DNA from: 40CM-4-69-5 sp036556905
GTDB taxonomy: Bacteria; Methylomirabilota; Methylomirabilia; Rokubacteriales; CSP1-6
DNA length: 64,000 nt
Assembly: GCA_036556905.1 (NCBI GenBank)
Contig: DATBIM010000050.1
Location: 1-64,000, forward strand
Direction of reading: 5' to 3'
The notes under the pieces are model-generated. The model saw nothing but the letters and a program-made list of their open reading frames with translations, did not search any database and was not told the DNA's origin. This document shows positions 33,192-42,763 of the stretch, in pieces. Position 1 is the stretch's first letter. Each line of letters opens with the position of its first letter. The position numbers and the translations under genes are program-made.

Positions 33192-35063
33192 GTGTCCACG
33201 GTCGTCTGGTTGGTCCCCGCCTTTCCGTTGCTCGGCGCGCTTTTCAACATCCTCGGAGGACGCTACATCGGTCGCCGTGCCCACTGGATCGCGGTGCCCG
33301 CGCTCGCCGCCTCCTGCGTGGCCGCGGGTGTCGTGTTCGCCGGCGTGCGCCAGGGCCAGGTCGTGACGACCGCGCTCTTTCCGTGGGTGATCGCGGGGGA
33401 GTTCGAGAGCTCGGTGAGCGCTCACGTCGACCCGCTGAGCGCGGTCATGCTGCTCGTCGTCACTGGCGTGGGCCTCCTCATCCACGTCTACTCGGTGGGC
33501 TACATGCACGCCGATGCCAGCTACGCCCGCTACTTCGGGTATCTGAACCTCTTCGTGTTCTCCATGACGATGCTCGTGCTAGCCGGTAACTTTCTCCTCC
33601 TCTACGTCTTCTGGGAGGCCGTCGGTCTCTGCTCGTATCTGTTGATCGGCTTCTGGTACACCCGCCCGGCGGCAGCCCAGGCGGGCAAGAAGGCGTTCGT
33701 CGTCAACCGCGTGGGTGATTTCGGCTTCGGCCTGGCCGTGATGTGGCTGTGGCGGGAACTGGGCACGCTCGATTACGGCGAGGTGTTCGCCCGCGCCGGC
33801 GAGCTCACGCCGCCCACGGCGACGGCCATCGCGCTGTTGCTGTTCATGGGCGCCTGCGGCAAATCGGCGCAACTCCCGCTCCACACCTGGCTCCCCGACG
33901 CGATGGAGGGCCCCACGCCGGTCTCGGCGCTGATCCACGCCGCGACCATGGTCACCGCCGGCGTGTACATGGTGGCCCGTAGCCACGCCGTGTTCGAGCG
34001 CTCGGAGGTGGCCCTGGAGGTGGTCGCCTGGGTGGGAGTGATCACGGCACTGTTCGCCGCGACCATCGCGATGGCCCAGACCGATATCAAGCGGGTGCTC
34101 GCCTACTCCACGGTGAGCCAGCTCGGCTACATGTTCGCGGCGGTGGGGCTGGGGGCCTACGCGGCGGGGATCTTTCACCTGGTGACGCACGCGTTCTTCA
34201 AGGCCCTGCTCTTTCTCGGCGCCGGCAGCGTGATTCACAGCCTCAACGGCGAACAGGACCTGCGCCGGATGGGCGGCCTGGCGCCCAAGATGGTGGCCAC
34301 GACCCTCACCATGACGGTGGGCGCGGCCGCGCTGGCCGGAGTTCCCCCCCTGGCCGGATTCTTCTCCAAGGACGAGATCCTGCACTCCGCCTTCACGCGC
34401 GCCCCGGTGATCTGGGTCCTGCTGCTGCTGGGCGCCTTTCTCACTGCCTTCTACACCTTCCGGTTGATCTTCCTGGCCTTCTTCGGCTCGCCGCGAATGT
34501 CGCGGGAGGTCGCCCACCACGTCCACGACTCGCCCGGCGTGATGACGCTGCCGCTCGGTGTGCTGGCCCTGCTCACGATCGTGGCCGGCTGGGCGATCGG
34601 CCTGCCCTCGGCGCACGGGACCCGCTTCGAGCGGTTCCTCAGCCCCGTGTTCCCGGCTCACGACGCCACCAGCAGCGGGGTGCTGACGCTCATGCTGGGT
34701 GTGCTCAGCGTGGTGGCGGCCGCCTCCGGTATCACCCTGGCCTGGTTCCGCTATCTGGCCACGCCGGTGCGGGCCGAGAGCATCGGACGGCCACGGTCCC
34801 TGGTCCACGCGCTGCTGCTCAACGCCTACTATGTCGACCAGCTCTACGACCGCGCCATCGTGCGGCCCGGGCTGGCGCTGTCGGAGTTTTTGGCCCGGGC
34901 GATCGATCTCAGCGTCATCGACGGCATCGTGAACGGGGTAGGACGGGCCGTCGTGAGCGGGGCGGCCGCGGCGCGGCGCTGGCAAACGGGGTACGTGGTG
35001 AACTACGCGCTGACCATGCTGGTGGGCGCGGTGGTCCTGGTCGCCTTTTTCTTGACGCGATGA
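33192..35063 (+). CDS. nuoL: NADH-quinone oxidoreductase subunit L
   Basis: 623-residue antiporter-like membrane subunit of complex I. About 16 helices; conserved LYVFWEAVGLCSYLLIGFWY with the key Glu, PLHTWLPDAMEGPTPVSALIHAATMVTAGVYM, and KRVLAYSTVSQLGYMF. The C-terminal lateral helix region is present. First gene of nuoL-nuoM-nuoN, joined by 4-base overlaps. nuoA-K are not nearby, so complex I genes are split in this genome. Confidence 0.95.
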   Translation: MSTVVWLVPAFPLLGALFNILGGRYIGRRAHWIAVPALAASCVAAGVVFAGVRQGQVVTTALFPWVIAGEFESSVSAHVDPLSAVMLLVVTGVGLLIHVYSVGYMHADASYARYFGYLNLFVFSMTMLVLAGNFLLLYVFWEAVGLCSYLLIGFWYTRPAAAQAGKKAFVVNRVGDFGFGLAVMWLWRELGTLDYGEVFARAGELTPPTATAIALLLFMGACGKSAQLPLHTWLPDAMEGPTPVSALIHAATMVTAGVYMVARSHAVFERSEVALEVVAWVGVITALFAATIAMAQTDIKRVLAYSTVSQLGYMFAAVGLGAYAAGIFHLVTHAFFKALLFLGAGSVIHSLNGEQDLRRMGGLAPKMVATTLTMTVGAAALAGVPPLAGFFSKDEILHSAFTRAPVIWVLLLLGAFLTAFYTFRLIFLAFFGSPRMSREVAHHVHDSPGVMTLPLGVLALLTIVAGWAIGLPSAHGTRFERFLSPVFPAHDATSSGVLTLMLGVLSVVAAASGITLAWFRYLATPVRAESIGRPRSLVHALLLNAYYVDQLYDRAIVRPGLALSEFLARAIDLSVIDGIVNGVGRAVVSGAAAARRWQTGYVVNYALTMLVGAVVLVAFFLTR

Positions 35064-36577
35064 CCCTCGGGTGGCTGACGGCGGTGACCTTCCTGCCGGC
35101 CGTGGGGGCGCTCCTCCTGGCCTTCGTCCCCCGCCAGTACGAGGGCCTGCTGCGCGGCGGCGCCCTGGTCGTGGCCCTGGCTACCTTCGCGCTCTCGGTT
35201 CCGCTCTACGTCCTCTTCGACGGCACCTCCGCCGCCTACCAGTTCGTCGAGTACCTGCCCTGGATCCCCGCGCTGGGGGTCGGCTATCATCTGGGCCTCG
35301 ACGGCATCAGCCTGCTCCTCGTGCTCCTGACGACGTTCATCACGCCGCTGGCCCTCGGCTCGGCCTGGCACGCCATCGACGATCGGGTCAAGGAGTTCGT
35401 GGTGACGATGCTCCTGCTGGAGACGGGGATGGTGGGCGTATTCGTGAGCCTGGACCTCTTCCTCTTCTACGTGTTCTGGGAAGCCATGCTCATTCCCATG
35501 TACGTCATCATCGGCGTGTGGGGCGGGAGCGCGCGCATCTACGCGGCCGTGAAGTTCGTGCTGTACACGATGGTTGGCTCACTGCTGATGCTGGTGGCCA
35601 TCCTCGTTCTCTATTTCCAGCACGGCGCGGCCACCGGCACGTACACCTTCGACGTGCCGGCGCTGGCCCGGTGGGTAGTGCCGCCGGGGCCGGCGCAGAA
35701 CCTCATGTTCGCCGCCTTTGCGCTGGCCTTCGCGATCAAGGTGCCGCTCTTCCCGTTCCACACCTGGCTCCCTGACGCCCACGTGGAAGCCCCCACGGCG
35801 GGGTCCGTCATCCTGGCCGCGGTGCTGCTCAAGATGGGGACCTACGGCTTCTTGCGCTTCTGCCTGCCGCTGTTCCCGGACGCCAGCCTGACCTTCGGAC
35901 CGCTGATGTTCGCCCTGGCGGTCATCGGCATCGTCTACGGTGCCTGGGTGTCCACGGTGCAACCCGACCTCAAGAAGCTCGTGGCCTACTCGAGCGTGAG
36001 CCACCTGGGCTTCGTGGTGCTCGGCATCTTCACGCTCAACGTGCAGGGCCTGACTGGCGGGCTGATCCAGATGGTCAACCACGGACTGTCTACCGGGGCG
36101 TTATTTCTGCTGGTGGGTATGCTCTACGAGCGGCGTCACACGCGCCGCATCGCCGACTTCGGCGGGCTCTGGAAGGTCGCGCCGGCCCTGTCCGCGGTCT
36201 TCCTGATCGTGGCCCTGTCCTCGATGGGGCTGCCCGGCCTCAACGGCTTCGTGGGCGAATTCCTCGTCCTCGTCGGCGCCTTCCAGGTCAACCGCCTGCT
36301 CGGCGCGGTCGCCACCACGGCCATCATCTTCACCGCCGTCTACCTGCTGTGGATGTACCAGCGGGTCTTCTTCGGCGACCTCCGGCACGAGGACAACCGC
36401 CGGCTCCCCGATCTCACCCCGCGGGAGTGGGCACTCCTGGCGCCGGTGGTGGTGCTCATCGTCTGGATCGGCGTCTATCCGCTGGCCTTCACGGGACCCA
36501 CCGAGGCCTCGCTTGAGGCGCTGATCACCCAGGTCGAGTCCAAAGCCGGCGTCGCCCGCGCGGCCGGGGTCCGATGA
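35060..36577 (+). CDS. nuoM: NADH-quinone oxidoreductase subunit M
   Basis: 505-residue Mrp-type proton-translocating subunit. Conserved FVSLDLFLFYVFWEAMLIPMYVIIGVWGG with the essential Glu, FPFHTWLPDAHVEAPTAGSVILAAVLLKMGTYG, and KLVAYSSVSHLGFVVLG. ATG overlaps the nuoL stop (ATGA). Confidence 0.95.
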   Translation: MTLGWLTAVTFLPAVGALLLAFVPRQYEGLLRGGALVVALATFALSVPLYVLFDGTSAAYQFVEYLPWIPALGVGYHLGLDGISLLLVLLTTFITPLALGSAWHAIDDRVKEFVVTMLLLETGMVGVFVSLDLFLFYVFWEAMLIPMYVIIGVWGGSARIYAAVKFVLYTMVGSLLMLVAILVLYFQHGAATGTYTFDVPALARWVVPPGPAQNLMFAAFALAFAIKVPLFPFHTWLPDAHVEAPTAGSVILAAVLLKMGTYGFLRFCLPLFPDASLTFGPLMFALAVIGIVYGAWVSTVQPDLKKLVAYSSVSHLGFVVLGIFTLNVQGLTGGLIQMVNHGLSTGALFLLVGMLYERRHTRRIADFGGLWKVAPALSAVFLIVALSSMGLPGLNGFVGEFLVLVGAFQVNRLLGAVATTAIIFTAVYLLWMYQRVFFGDLRHEDNRRLPDLTPREWALLAPVVVLIVWIGVYPLAFTGPTEASLEALITQVESKAGVARAAGVR

Positions 36578-38016
36578 GCCCGATCGCCGCGCCCCCGGTG
36601 GCGCTGGGCACACTGCTGCCGACGCTCATCGTGCTGGGCACGGCGCTGCTGGTGCTGCTCCTGGATCTCCTGCCCCCGCGGGGGCGGAAGGCGCATCTGG
36701 GTCTGCTGACCCTGGTGGGCCTGATCGGCGCACAGCTGGCGACGCTGGCGGTGTGGGGCGCCCCCGGGCGGGGCTTCAAGGACATGATCGTCCTCGACAA
36801 CTATGCGCTGTTCTTTCACCTCGTGGTCATCTACGCGGCGGCCCTGGCCGTGCTGATGTCGATGGACTACCTGCGCCGGGCCGGCGCCGAGTCGGCCGAG
36901 TGTTATGCGCTGCTGCTCTTCGCCGCGTCGGGAATGCTGCTGCTGGCCTCGGCCAACGACCTCATCGTCGCGTTCCTGGCCATCGAGCTCATGTCGCTCT
37001 CGCTCTACGTGCTGTCCGGCCTCTTCAAGCGGCGGCCCGACGCCGGGGAGGCCTCCATGAAGTACTTCCTGCTGGGCGTCTTCGCCTCGACGTTCCTCCT
37101 CTACGGCATTGCCCTCCTGTACGGCGCCGCCGGCTCCACGAACTTCGATCGCGTGGCCGCCGCGCCCCGCAGCCCCCTCGTCCTGATCGGCCTGGGCCTG
37201 CTCCTGGTCGGCTTCGGCTTCAAGATCTCGTCGGTGCCGTTCCACATGTGGGCGCCCGACGTCTACCAGGGGGCGCCGACCAGCGTCACCGCCTTCATCG
37301 CCACCGGTTCCAAGGCTGCGGTGTTCGCGGTGCTCATCCGCCTGGTGGTGGCCGGGCTGCGCACGGTGCAGGCCGACGCCACCCCGGTGCTCTGGGCCCT
37401 GGCCGCCCTCACCATGACGGTGGGCAACGTCGTGGCCATCGCCCAGTCCAGCTTCAAGCGCATGCTGGCGTACTCCTCGGTGGCCCACGTGGGCTACATG
37501 CTCGTGGGGGTGGTGGCCGCCGGCCCGGCCGGCGCCAGCGCCGTCCTCTTCTATCTGTTGGCGTACACGTTCACCACCGCGGGCACGTTCGGGGTGATCG
37601 CGCTCTGCGAACGGGCCGGCGAGGAGGCGGTGGACGTCCGGGACTACGCGGGGCTCGGGCGGCGGCACCCGGCGCTGGCGCTGGTGCTCAGCCTGTTCTT
37701 GCTCTCGCTCGTCGGCATTCCGCCGCTCGCCGGGTTCGTGGGGAAGGTCTATCTGTTCGGGGCTGCCGTGCGCGCCGGGTTCGTGTGGCTCGCGGTGATC
37801 GCCGTGCTGAACTCGGCACTCGCCGCCTACTACTACCTGCGCGTGATCGTCTACATGTACATGCGGGACCCCGAGGGCGCTTCCGCCTCGCCCGTGCCCT
37901 CGTTCGCCGGCGCGCTGGCCCTGGCCATCGCGCTGGTCGGCATCGTGCTCCTCGGCGTCGCGCCGGCCCCGTTCGCCGACCTTGCGACGGCGGCGGTGGC
38001 CCCCTTGCTGCGCTAG
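36574..38016 (+). CDS. nuoN: NADH-quinone oxidoreductase subunit N
   Basis: 480-residue third antiporter-like subunit. Conserved DLIVAFLAIELMSLSLYVLSG, KISSVPFHMWAPDVYQGAPTSVTAFIATGSKAA and FKRMLAYSSVAHVGYMLVG. ATG overlaps the nuoM stop. Followed 10 bases later by the HAD phosphatase gene, so glycerol genes may be read from the nuo promoter. Confidence 0.95.
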   Translation: MSPIAAPPVALGTLLPTLIVLGTALLVLLLDLLPPRGRKAHLGLLTLVGLIGAQLATLAVWGAPGRGFKDMIVLDNYALFFHLVVIYAAALAVLMSMDYLRRAGAESAECYALLLFAASGMLLLASANDLIVAFLAIELMSLSLYVLSGLFKRRPDAGEASMKYFLLGVFASTFLLYGIALLYGAAGSTNFDRVAAAPRSPLVLIGLGLLLVGFGFKISSVPFHMWAPDVYQGAPTSVTAFIATGSKAAVFAVLIRLVVAGLRTVQADATPVLWALAALTMTVGNVVAIAQSSFKRMLAYSSVAHVGYMLVGVVAAGPAGASAVLFYLLAYTFTTAGTFGVIALCERAGEEAVDVRDYAGLGRRHPALALVLSLFLLSLVGIPPLAGFVGKVYLFGAAVRAGFVWLAVIAVLNSALAAYYYLRVIVYMYMRDPEGASASPVPSFAGALALAIALVGIVLLGVAPAPFADLATAAVAPLLR

Positions 38017-38026
38017 CGGTCGCGGC

Positions 38027-38836
38027 GTGGGCCTGCGCCCCCTGCCACACGCCTACCGCGGCTGGCTATTCGACCTCGACGGCACCGTGTATCGCGGCGA
38101 CGCCCTCATCTCCGGGGCGGCCGAGACGATCCGGGCTCTACGCCAGGCCGGGCGCCGCGTGGCGTTCCTGTCCAACAAGCCCTTGCAGACGCGGGGCGAC
38201 TACGCGCGCAAGCTGACGATGCTGGGGATCCCCACCGAGGCCGAGGAGGTCATCACGGCCTCCCTGGTGCTGGCCCGTCACCTGCAGGCCCTGGATCCCC
38301 AGGCGCCCGTCTTCGTGATCGGCGAGCCCCCGCTCATAGCGGAACTGGCCGCCCACGGCCTCCAGGTGCGCCGCGACCACCATGTGCGCTGGGTGGTGAT
38401 CGCCTTCGACCGCACCTTCGACTACGCCAAGCTGAACACGGCGCTGCAGGCCGTCCGGAGCGGGGCCCGGCTCATGGCCACCAACCCCGACCGCACCTGC
38501 CCGACCGAGGAGGGCGAGATCCCCGACTGCGCCGGTATGATCGCCGCGGTGGAGGCGGTCACCGCGCGCCCCGTCGACGTCGTCGTCGGCAAGCCCTCGC
38601 CGATCATCCTCGAGGTCGCGCTGCGCGCGCTGGGGGTGCCGGCGGCGGAGTGCGTGATCGTCGGCGACCGGATCGAGACCGACATCGTGATGGGCAAGCG
38701 CGGAGGCCTGACCACCGTCCTCGTGCTCAGCGGTGTCACCCGCGCCGACGACCCTCGCATCGCCGAGGTCGGGCCGGACGCCGTGATACGATCGATTCGG
38801 GATCTCCTCGAGCCATGGCCCGAGCGATCGAGCTGA
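38027..38836 (+). CDS. HAD-IIA (NagD-like) phosphatase, candidate glycerol-3-phosphate phosphatase
   Basis: 269 residues from GTG 38027. Motif I is FDLDGTVYRG, motif II FLSNKP, motif III Lys in VVVGKPSP, and motif IV GDRIETDI; the large C2 cap between them defines subclass IIA. Characterised IIA relatives include glycerol-3-phosphate phosphatases. The gene overlaps glpD by 22 bases, so a role in glycerol phosphate metabolism is likely but not proven; 4-nitrophenyl phosphatase/NagD activity on other phosphates is also possible. Confidence 0.82.
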   Translation: MGLRPLPHAYRGWLFDLDGTVYRGDALISGAAETIRALRQAGRRVAFLSNKPLQTRGDYARKLTMLGIPTEAEEVITASLVLARHLQALDPQAPVFVIGEPPLIAELAAHGLQVRRDHHVRWVVIAFDRTFDYAKLNTALQAVRSGARLMATNPDRTCPTEEGEIPDCAGMIAAVEAVTARPVDVVVGKPSPIILEVALRALGVPAAECVIVGDRIETDIVMGKRGGLTTVLVLSGVTRADDPRIAEVGPDAVIRSIRDLLEPWPERSS

Positions 38837-40437
38837 CTGATGGCGACTACGACGTCGTCATTCTCGGCGGCGGCGTGGCCGGCGCTGGCGCGGCCCGTGA
38901 CCTCGCGTTGCGCGGCGTATCGGTGGCCTTGCTTGACAAGGGCGACTTCGCCTCCGGCACCACGTCACGATCGTCGAAGCTGATTCATGGCGGCCTGCGG
39001 TACCTGGAGCTCTTCGACTTCGGGCTGGTGCGGGAGTCACTCCGCGAGCGGGAGACGCTGCGGCGGCTGGCGCCTCACCTCGTCCGACCCCTGCCCTTTC
39101 TGGTCCCTGTCTACCGGGAGTCCTCGCGCAGCCTCATCAAGGTGCGGATCGGGCTCACGCTGTACGACTGGCTGGCACCCCGCCGCGGCCGGGAGCGCTA
39201 CCGGGTGCTGGCGCCGGTCGATGCGCTCAGCCTGGAACCTTCCCTGCGCGCCCACGACCTCAAAGGCGCCGGCTACTACTTCGACGATCTCCTGCTCTTC
39301 CCCGAGCGGCTCTGTCTGGAGAATGTCCTGTCGGCCTGCCGCCACGGTGCCCGCGCCTTCAACTACACGGAGGCCGAGGAGCTCCTGCGCGACCGCGGGG
39401 GTCGCCTGGTGGCCGTCAAGGCGCGCGACCTCCTCAGTGATCGGGTGGCGACCCTGCGGTGCCGGGTGGTGGTCAACGCCACCGGGCCGTGGGTCGATCT
39501 CGTCCGCGCCCGCGCGGGCATCGCCGAGCGGGGACGCCGGATCGTGCGGCGGACGAAGGGAATCCATTGCCTGTTGCCCCGGCTCACCGAGCGAGCCATC
39601 TACCAGAGCACCAGCGATGACCGCATGATCTTCGTGATTCCCTGGCGCGACTTTTCCCTGGTCGGTGCCACCGACACCGATTTCGACGGCGACCTCGACC
39701 GCCTGGCGGCGACCCGGGAGGAGGTCGCGTACCTGCTCGGCGAGGTGCGCAAGGTGGTGCCCGACGACCGGGTCACTCCCGAGCAGGTGGCGTACACGTA
39801 CGCCGGCGTGCGGCCCCTCTCCTGGGAGGAGGACAAACGCGCCTCTGACGTGTCCCGCGCCCATCGGGTGGTGCCGGAGGCGGAGGGAACGCTGCTGTCG
39901 ATCACGGGGACCAAGCTCACTTGCTACCGGAGCCTCGCCGCGGAGCTGGGTGATCGGGTGCTGCGGACGCTGGGACGTCAGACGGCCGGCCGGACGAATC
40001 GTCTGATGCTCGACGGCGCCGACAGTGAGGTCGCGCACCTGGAGGCCCGGACCTGGCTCGATTTGGGTCCCGAGGCGGCGGCCTCCGGTCTGCGGCGGGA
40101 TACCCTGCAGACTCTGGTCGAGACCTACGGTCGCGGGTACCAGCGGGTGCTGGAGCTGGCCGGCAAAGTGCCTGGCGGCACCGAGCTGCTGTGTCCGCAA
40201 AATCACGAGATCGTGGCCCAGCTCTACACGGCGGTGCAGGAGGAGCAGGCCGTCTCGCTTCAGGATCTGCTGCTCCGCCGCACCGGAATCGGCACGAGCC
40301 GGTGCCAGGGACTCGACTGTGCCGAGGCGATCGGGCGCCGCATGGCCCAACTGTCCGGATGGACGCCGCGCCGCCTGGAGGCCGAGCTCGACGCCTATCA
40401 CGCCTGCATCGCGCGCTCGCGCCGGTTCCGCGACTAG
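38815..40437 (+). CDS. glpD: glycerol-3-phosphate dehydrogenase (quinone)
   Basis: 540-residue FAD flavoprotein of the inner membrane surface that oxidises glycerol 3-phosphate to dihydroxyacetone phosphate and reduces quinone. FAD motif VVILGGGVAGAGAARDLALRG, then GDFASGTTSRSSKLIHGGLRYLE, and the C-terminal GlpD cap domain with CAEAIGRRMAQ. ATG 38815 lies inside the end of the HAD gene. It sits between genes for glycerol phosphate formation, matching its role. Confidence 0.94.
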   Translation: MARAIELTDGDYDVVILGGGVAGAGAARDLALRGVSVALLDKGDFASGTTSRSSKLIHGGLRYLELFDFGLVRESLRERETLRRLAPHLVRPLPFLVPVYRESSRSLIKVRIGLTLYDWLAPRRGRERYRVLAPVDALSLEPSLRAHDLKGAGYYFDDLLLFPERLCLENVLSACRHGARAFNYTEAEELLRDRGGRLVAVKARDLLSDRVATLRCRVVVNATGPWVDLVRARAGIAERGRRIVRRTKGIHCLLPRLTERAIYQSTSDDRMIFVIPWRDFSLVGATDTDFDGDLDRLAATREEVAYLLGEVRKVVPDDRVTPEQVAYTYAGVRPLSWEEDKRASDVSRAHRVVPEAEGTLLSITGTKLTCYRSLAAELGDRVLRTLGRQTAGRTNRLMLDGADSEVAHLEARTWLDLGPEAAASGLRRDTLQTLVETYGRGYQRVLELAGKVPGGTELLCPQNHEIVAQLYTAVQEEQAVSLQDLLLRRTGIGTSRCQGLDCAEAIGRRMAQLSGWTPRRLEAELDAYHACIARSRRFRD

Positions 40438-40440
40438 GCG

Positions 40441-41256
40441 GTGAGGACGGCCGCCACCCTCTACGTTCTGGCCCTCGCCGTCGCCGCCCTGCCCGCTGCC
40501 GGTGCCGGGCCGCGGGTGGCCGCTCACCGTGGTGGTGCGCTCCTGTGGGTGGAGAACAGCCTGGGGGCCTATCGGAAGGCGCTCGAGCTGGGGGTCGACT
40601 ATGTCGAGGCCGACGTGCACCTGACTGCCGACGGCGAAGTGGTGGTGGTGCACGATGCCACGCTGGACCGCACGACCAGCGGGACGGGTACCGTCCGCGA
40701 GGCCCGCTGCGACGAGCTGAGCCGGTTGCGACTCCGGGCCCGCGATGGGAGCCTGACCGACGAGCCCCTGCCCACGCTGGGCGCGCTGCTTGATGTCGTC
40801 CGACCGAGCCGGGCGGAACTCCTGTTGGAAATCAAAGTGGATGAGCGGGGTCGGCGCTACCCGGGCATCGAAGAAAAGGTGCTGGCCCTCCTTCGGGAGG
40901 GCGCGCTCTCGACCCGGGTCCTGATCATGGCCTTCGAGCCCAACACCTTGCGCCGTGTGCGCCAGCTAGACCCGGCGGTGCGCACCGTGCTCCTGATCGA
41001 TCGGGGCCGGGTCCAGCACGAACGGGTCTGGCCGGCGGCGGCCGTCGCGCGCACCGTCGAGCTGGGCGCGGCCGCGGTGGGCTTCAACCACCGGCTGCTG
41101 GATGCCGACGTGACGGCGGCTGCCCGCCGGGCCGGGCTGGTGCTCGCTACCTGGACGGTGAACGAGGAGGCCGACCTCCGCCGCGTGATCGCGCTGGGCG
41201 TGGACGTCGTCATCACCGATCGACCCGACCTGGCCCTGCGACTCACCGGGCGATGA
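40441..41256 (+). CDS. exported glycerophosphodiester phosphodiesterase
   Basis: 271 residues. Signal peptide MRTAATLYVLALAVAALPAAGAG, then the GDPD barrel: AHRGGALLWVENSLGAYRKALELGVDYVEADVHLTADGEVVVVHD holds His/Arg of HRG, the Glu-x-Asp metal ligands and the second His. ATWTVNEEADL and VITDRPD close the domain. It would release glycerol 3-phosphate from deacylated phospholipids in the periplasm. GTG start 3 bases after glpD. Function fits UgpQ/GlpQ. Confidence 0.9.
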   Translation: MRTAATLYVLALAVAALPAAGAGPRVAAHRGGALLWVENSLGAYRKALELGVDYVEADVHLTADGEVVVVHDATLDRTTSGTGTVREARCDELSRLRLRARDGSLTDEPLPTLGALLDVVRPSRAELLLEIKVDERGRRYPGIEEKVLALLREGALSTRVLIMAFEPNTLRRVRQLDPAVRTVLLIDRGRVQHERVWPAAAVARTVELGAAAVGFNHRLLDADVTAAARRAGLVLATWTVNEEADLRRVIALGVDVVITDRPDLALRLTGR

Positions 41257-42752
41257 CGCGGCGCTTCGTCCTGGCGCTCGACCAGGGCACCTCGGGCTCC
41301 ACGGCCCTGGTCCTGGATCCCGAAGGGCAGGTGCTGGCCCGCGGCTACGCCGAACTGCCCCAGTATTATCCCCAGCCGGGATGGGTGGAGCACGACCCCA
41401 AGGAGATCTGGACCACCATCCAACAGGCGGCCCGGGTCGCGCTGGGGACGGCGGGCGTCGCCGGGGCCGAGGTGGCAGCGGTCGGCATCAGCAACCAGCG
41501 TGAAACGACGCTGCTGTGGGAGCGGGCGAGTGGTCGGCCGGTGCACCGGGCGATCGTGTGGCAGTGCCGGCGGACGGCCGAGATGTGCGATCGCCTGCGG
41601 GCCGACGGTCACGAGCCGCGCGTGCGCGAAATCACCGGGCTCGTGCTCGATGCCTACTTCTCCGGTACCAAGCTTCGCTGGCTGCTCGATCAGGTCCCGG
41701 GCGCGCGGGGGCGGGCCGAGCGGGGCGAGCTCGCCTTCGGCACCGTCGACAGCTGGCTGCTCTGGAAGCTCACGGGCGGCGCGGTCCACGCCACCGACGT
41801 GAGCAATGCCTCGCGCACCTTGCTGCTCGACCTCCGCACGGGGGACTGGGATCCTCACCTGCTGGGGGTGCTGGGGGTGCCGGCCGCGGTCCTGCCGGCT
41901 GTGCAGCCGTCGTCCGGAGTCTTCGGCGAGAGCGTGGAGCTCGGCTGGCTTCCGCGCGGGATTCCCATCGCCGGGATCGCCGGTGATCAGCAGGCCGCGC
42001 TCTTCGGGCAGGCGTGCTACCAGCCCGGGACCGTCAAGAACACGTACGGGACGGGGTGCTTCCTCCTGCTCAACACCGGGCAGACACCGGTGACCTCCCG
42101 GCACGGCCTCCTCACCACGATCGCGTGGCGCATCGGAGGCGTCACGACGTATGCTCTCGAGGGCAGCGTCTTCATCGCCGGGGCGGCCGTGCAGTGGCTG
42201 CGGGACGGACTCGGGCTCATCCGGTCGGCCGCCGAAAGCGAGGCCCTGGCCCGCTCGGTGAGCGAGACCGGCGGTGTCTACTTCGTGCCGGCCTTCGTCG
42301 GCCTGGGAGCGCCCTACTGGGACATGTACGCCCGGGGTACGATCGTGGGCCTGACTCGTGGCACGACGGCTGCCCACCTGGCGCGGGCGACGCTGGAAGC
42401 GATCGCGTACCAGAGTCGCGATGTCCTGGAGGCGATGGTGGCCGACGCCGGGATCGCCCCCCGGCGATTGAAGGTGGACGGCGGCGCGGCGGCCAATGAC
42501 CTGCTGTGCCAGTTCCAGGCGGACATGCTGGATGTGCCGGTGCTGCGGCCGGCGGTGATCGAGACGACCGGGCTGGGCGCCGCCTATCTGGCCGGCCTGG
42601 GGGTCGGCGTTTGGGACTCGCTGCAGGTGCTGGCCGAGCGCGCGACGATCGAGCGCACCTTCGTCCCGGCGATGGACCCCGAGCAGCGGGCGCAGCGCTA
42701 TGAAGGTTGGCGGCGGGCGGTCGAGCGGGCCCGCGCCTGGGCCCAGCCATAA
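41253..42752 (+). CDS. glpK: glycerol kinase
   Basis: 499-residue FGGY-family kinase. LALDQGTSGSTALVLDPEG (phosphate-1), AVGISNQRETTLLWER and GRPVHRAIVWQCRRT, and the FGGY signature NTYGTGCFLLLNTG are all typical of GlpK. No glpF facilitator is adjacent; an ABC importer follows instead. ATG overlaps the stop of the phosphodiesterase gene. Confidence 0.95.
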   Translation: MTRRFVLALDQGTSGSTALVLDPEGQVLARGYAELPQYYPQPGWVEHDPKEIWTTIQQAARVALGTAGVAGAEVAAVGISNQRETTLLWERASGRPVHRAIVWQCRRTAEMCDRLRADGHEPRVREITGLVLDAYFSGTKLRWLLDQVPGARGRAERGELAFGTVDSWLLWKLTGGAVHATDVSNASRTLLLDLRTGDWDPHLLGVLGVPAAVLPAVQPSSGVFGESVELGWLPRGIPIAGIAGDQQAALFGQACYQPGTVKNTYGTGCFLLLNTGQTPVTSRHGLLTTIAWRIGGVTTYALEGSVFIAGAAVQWLRDGLGLIRSAAESEALARSVSETGGVYFVPAFVGLGAPYWDMYARGTIVGLTRGTTAAHLARATLEAIAYQSRDVLEAMVADAGIAPRRLKVDGGAAANDLLCQFQADMLDVPVLRPAVIETTGLGAAYLAGLGVGVWDSLQVLAERATIERTFVPAMDPEQRAQRYEGWRRAVERARAWAQP

Positions 42753-42763
42753 GGAGACTGACG

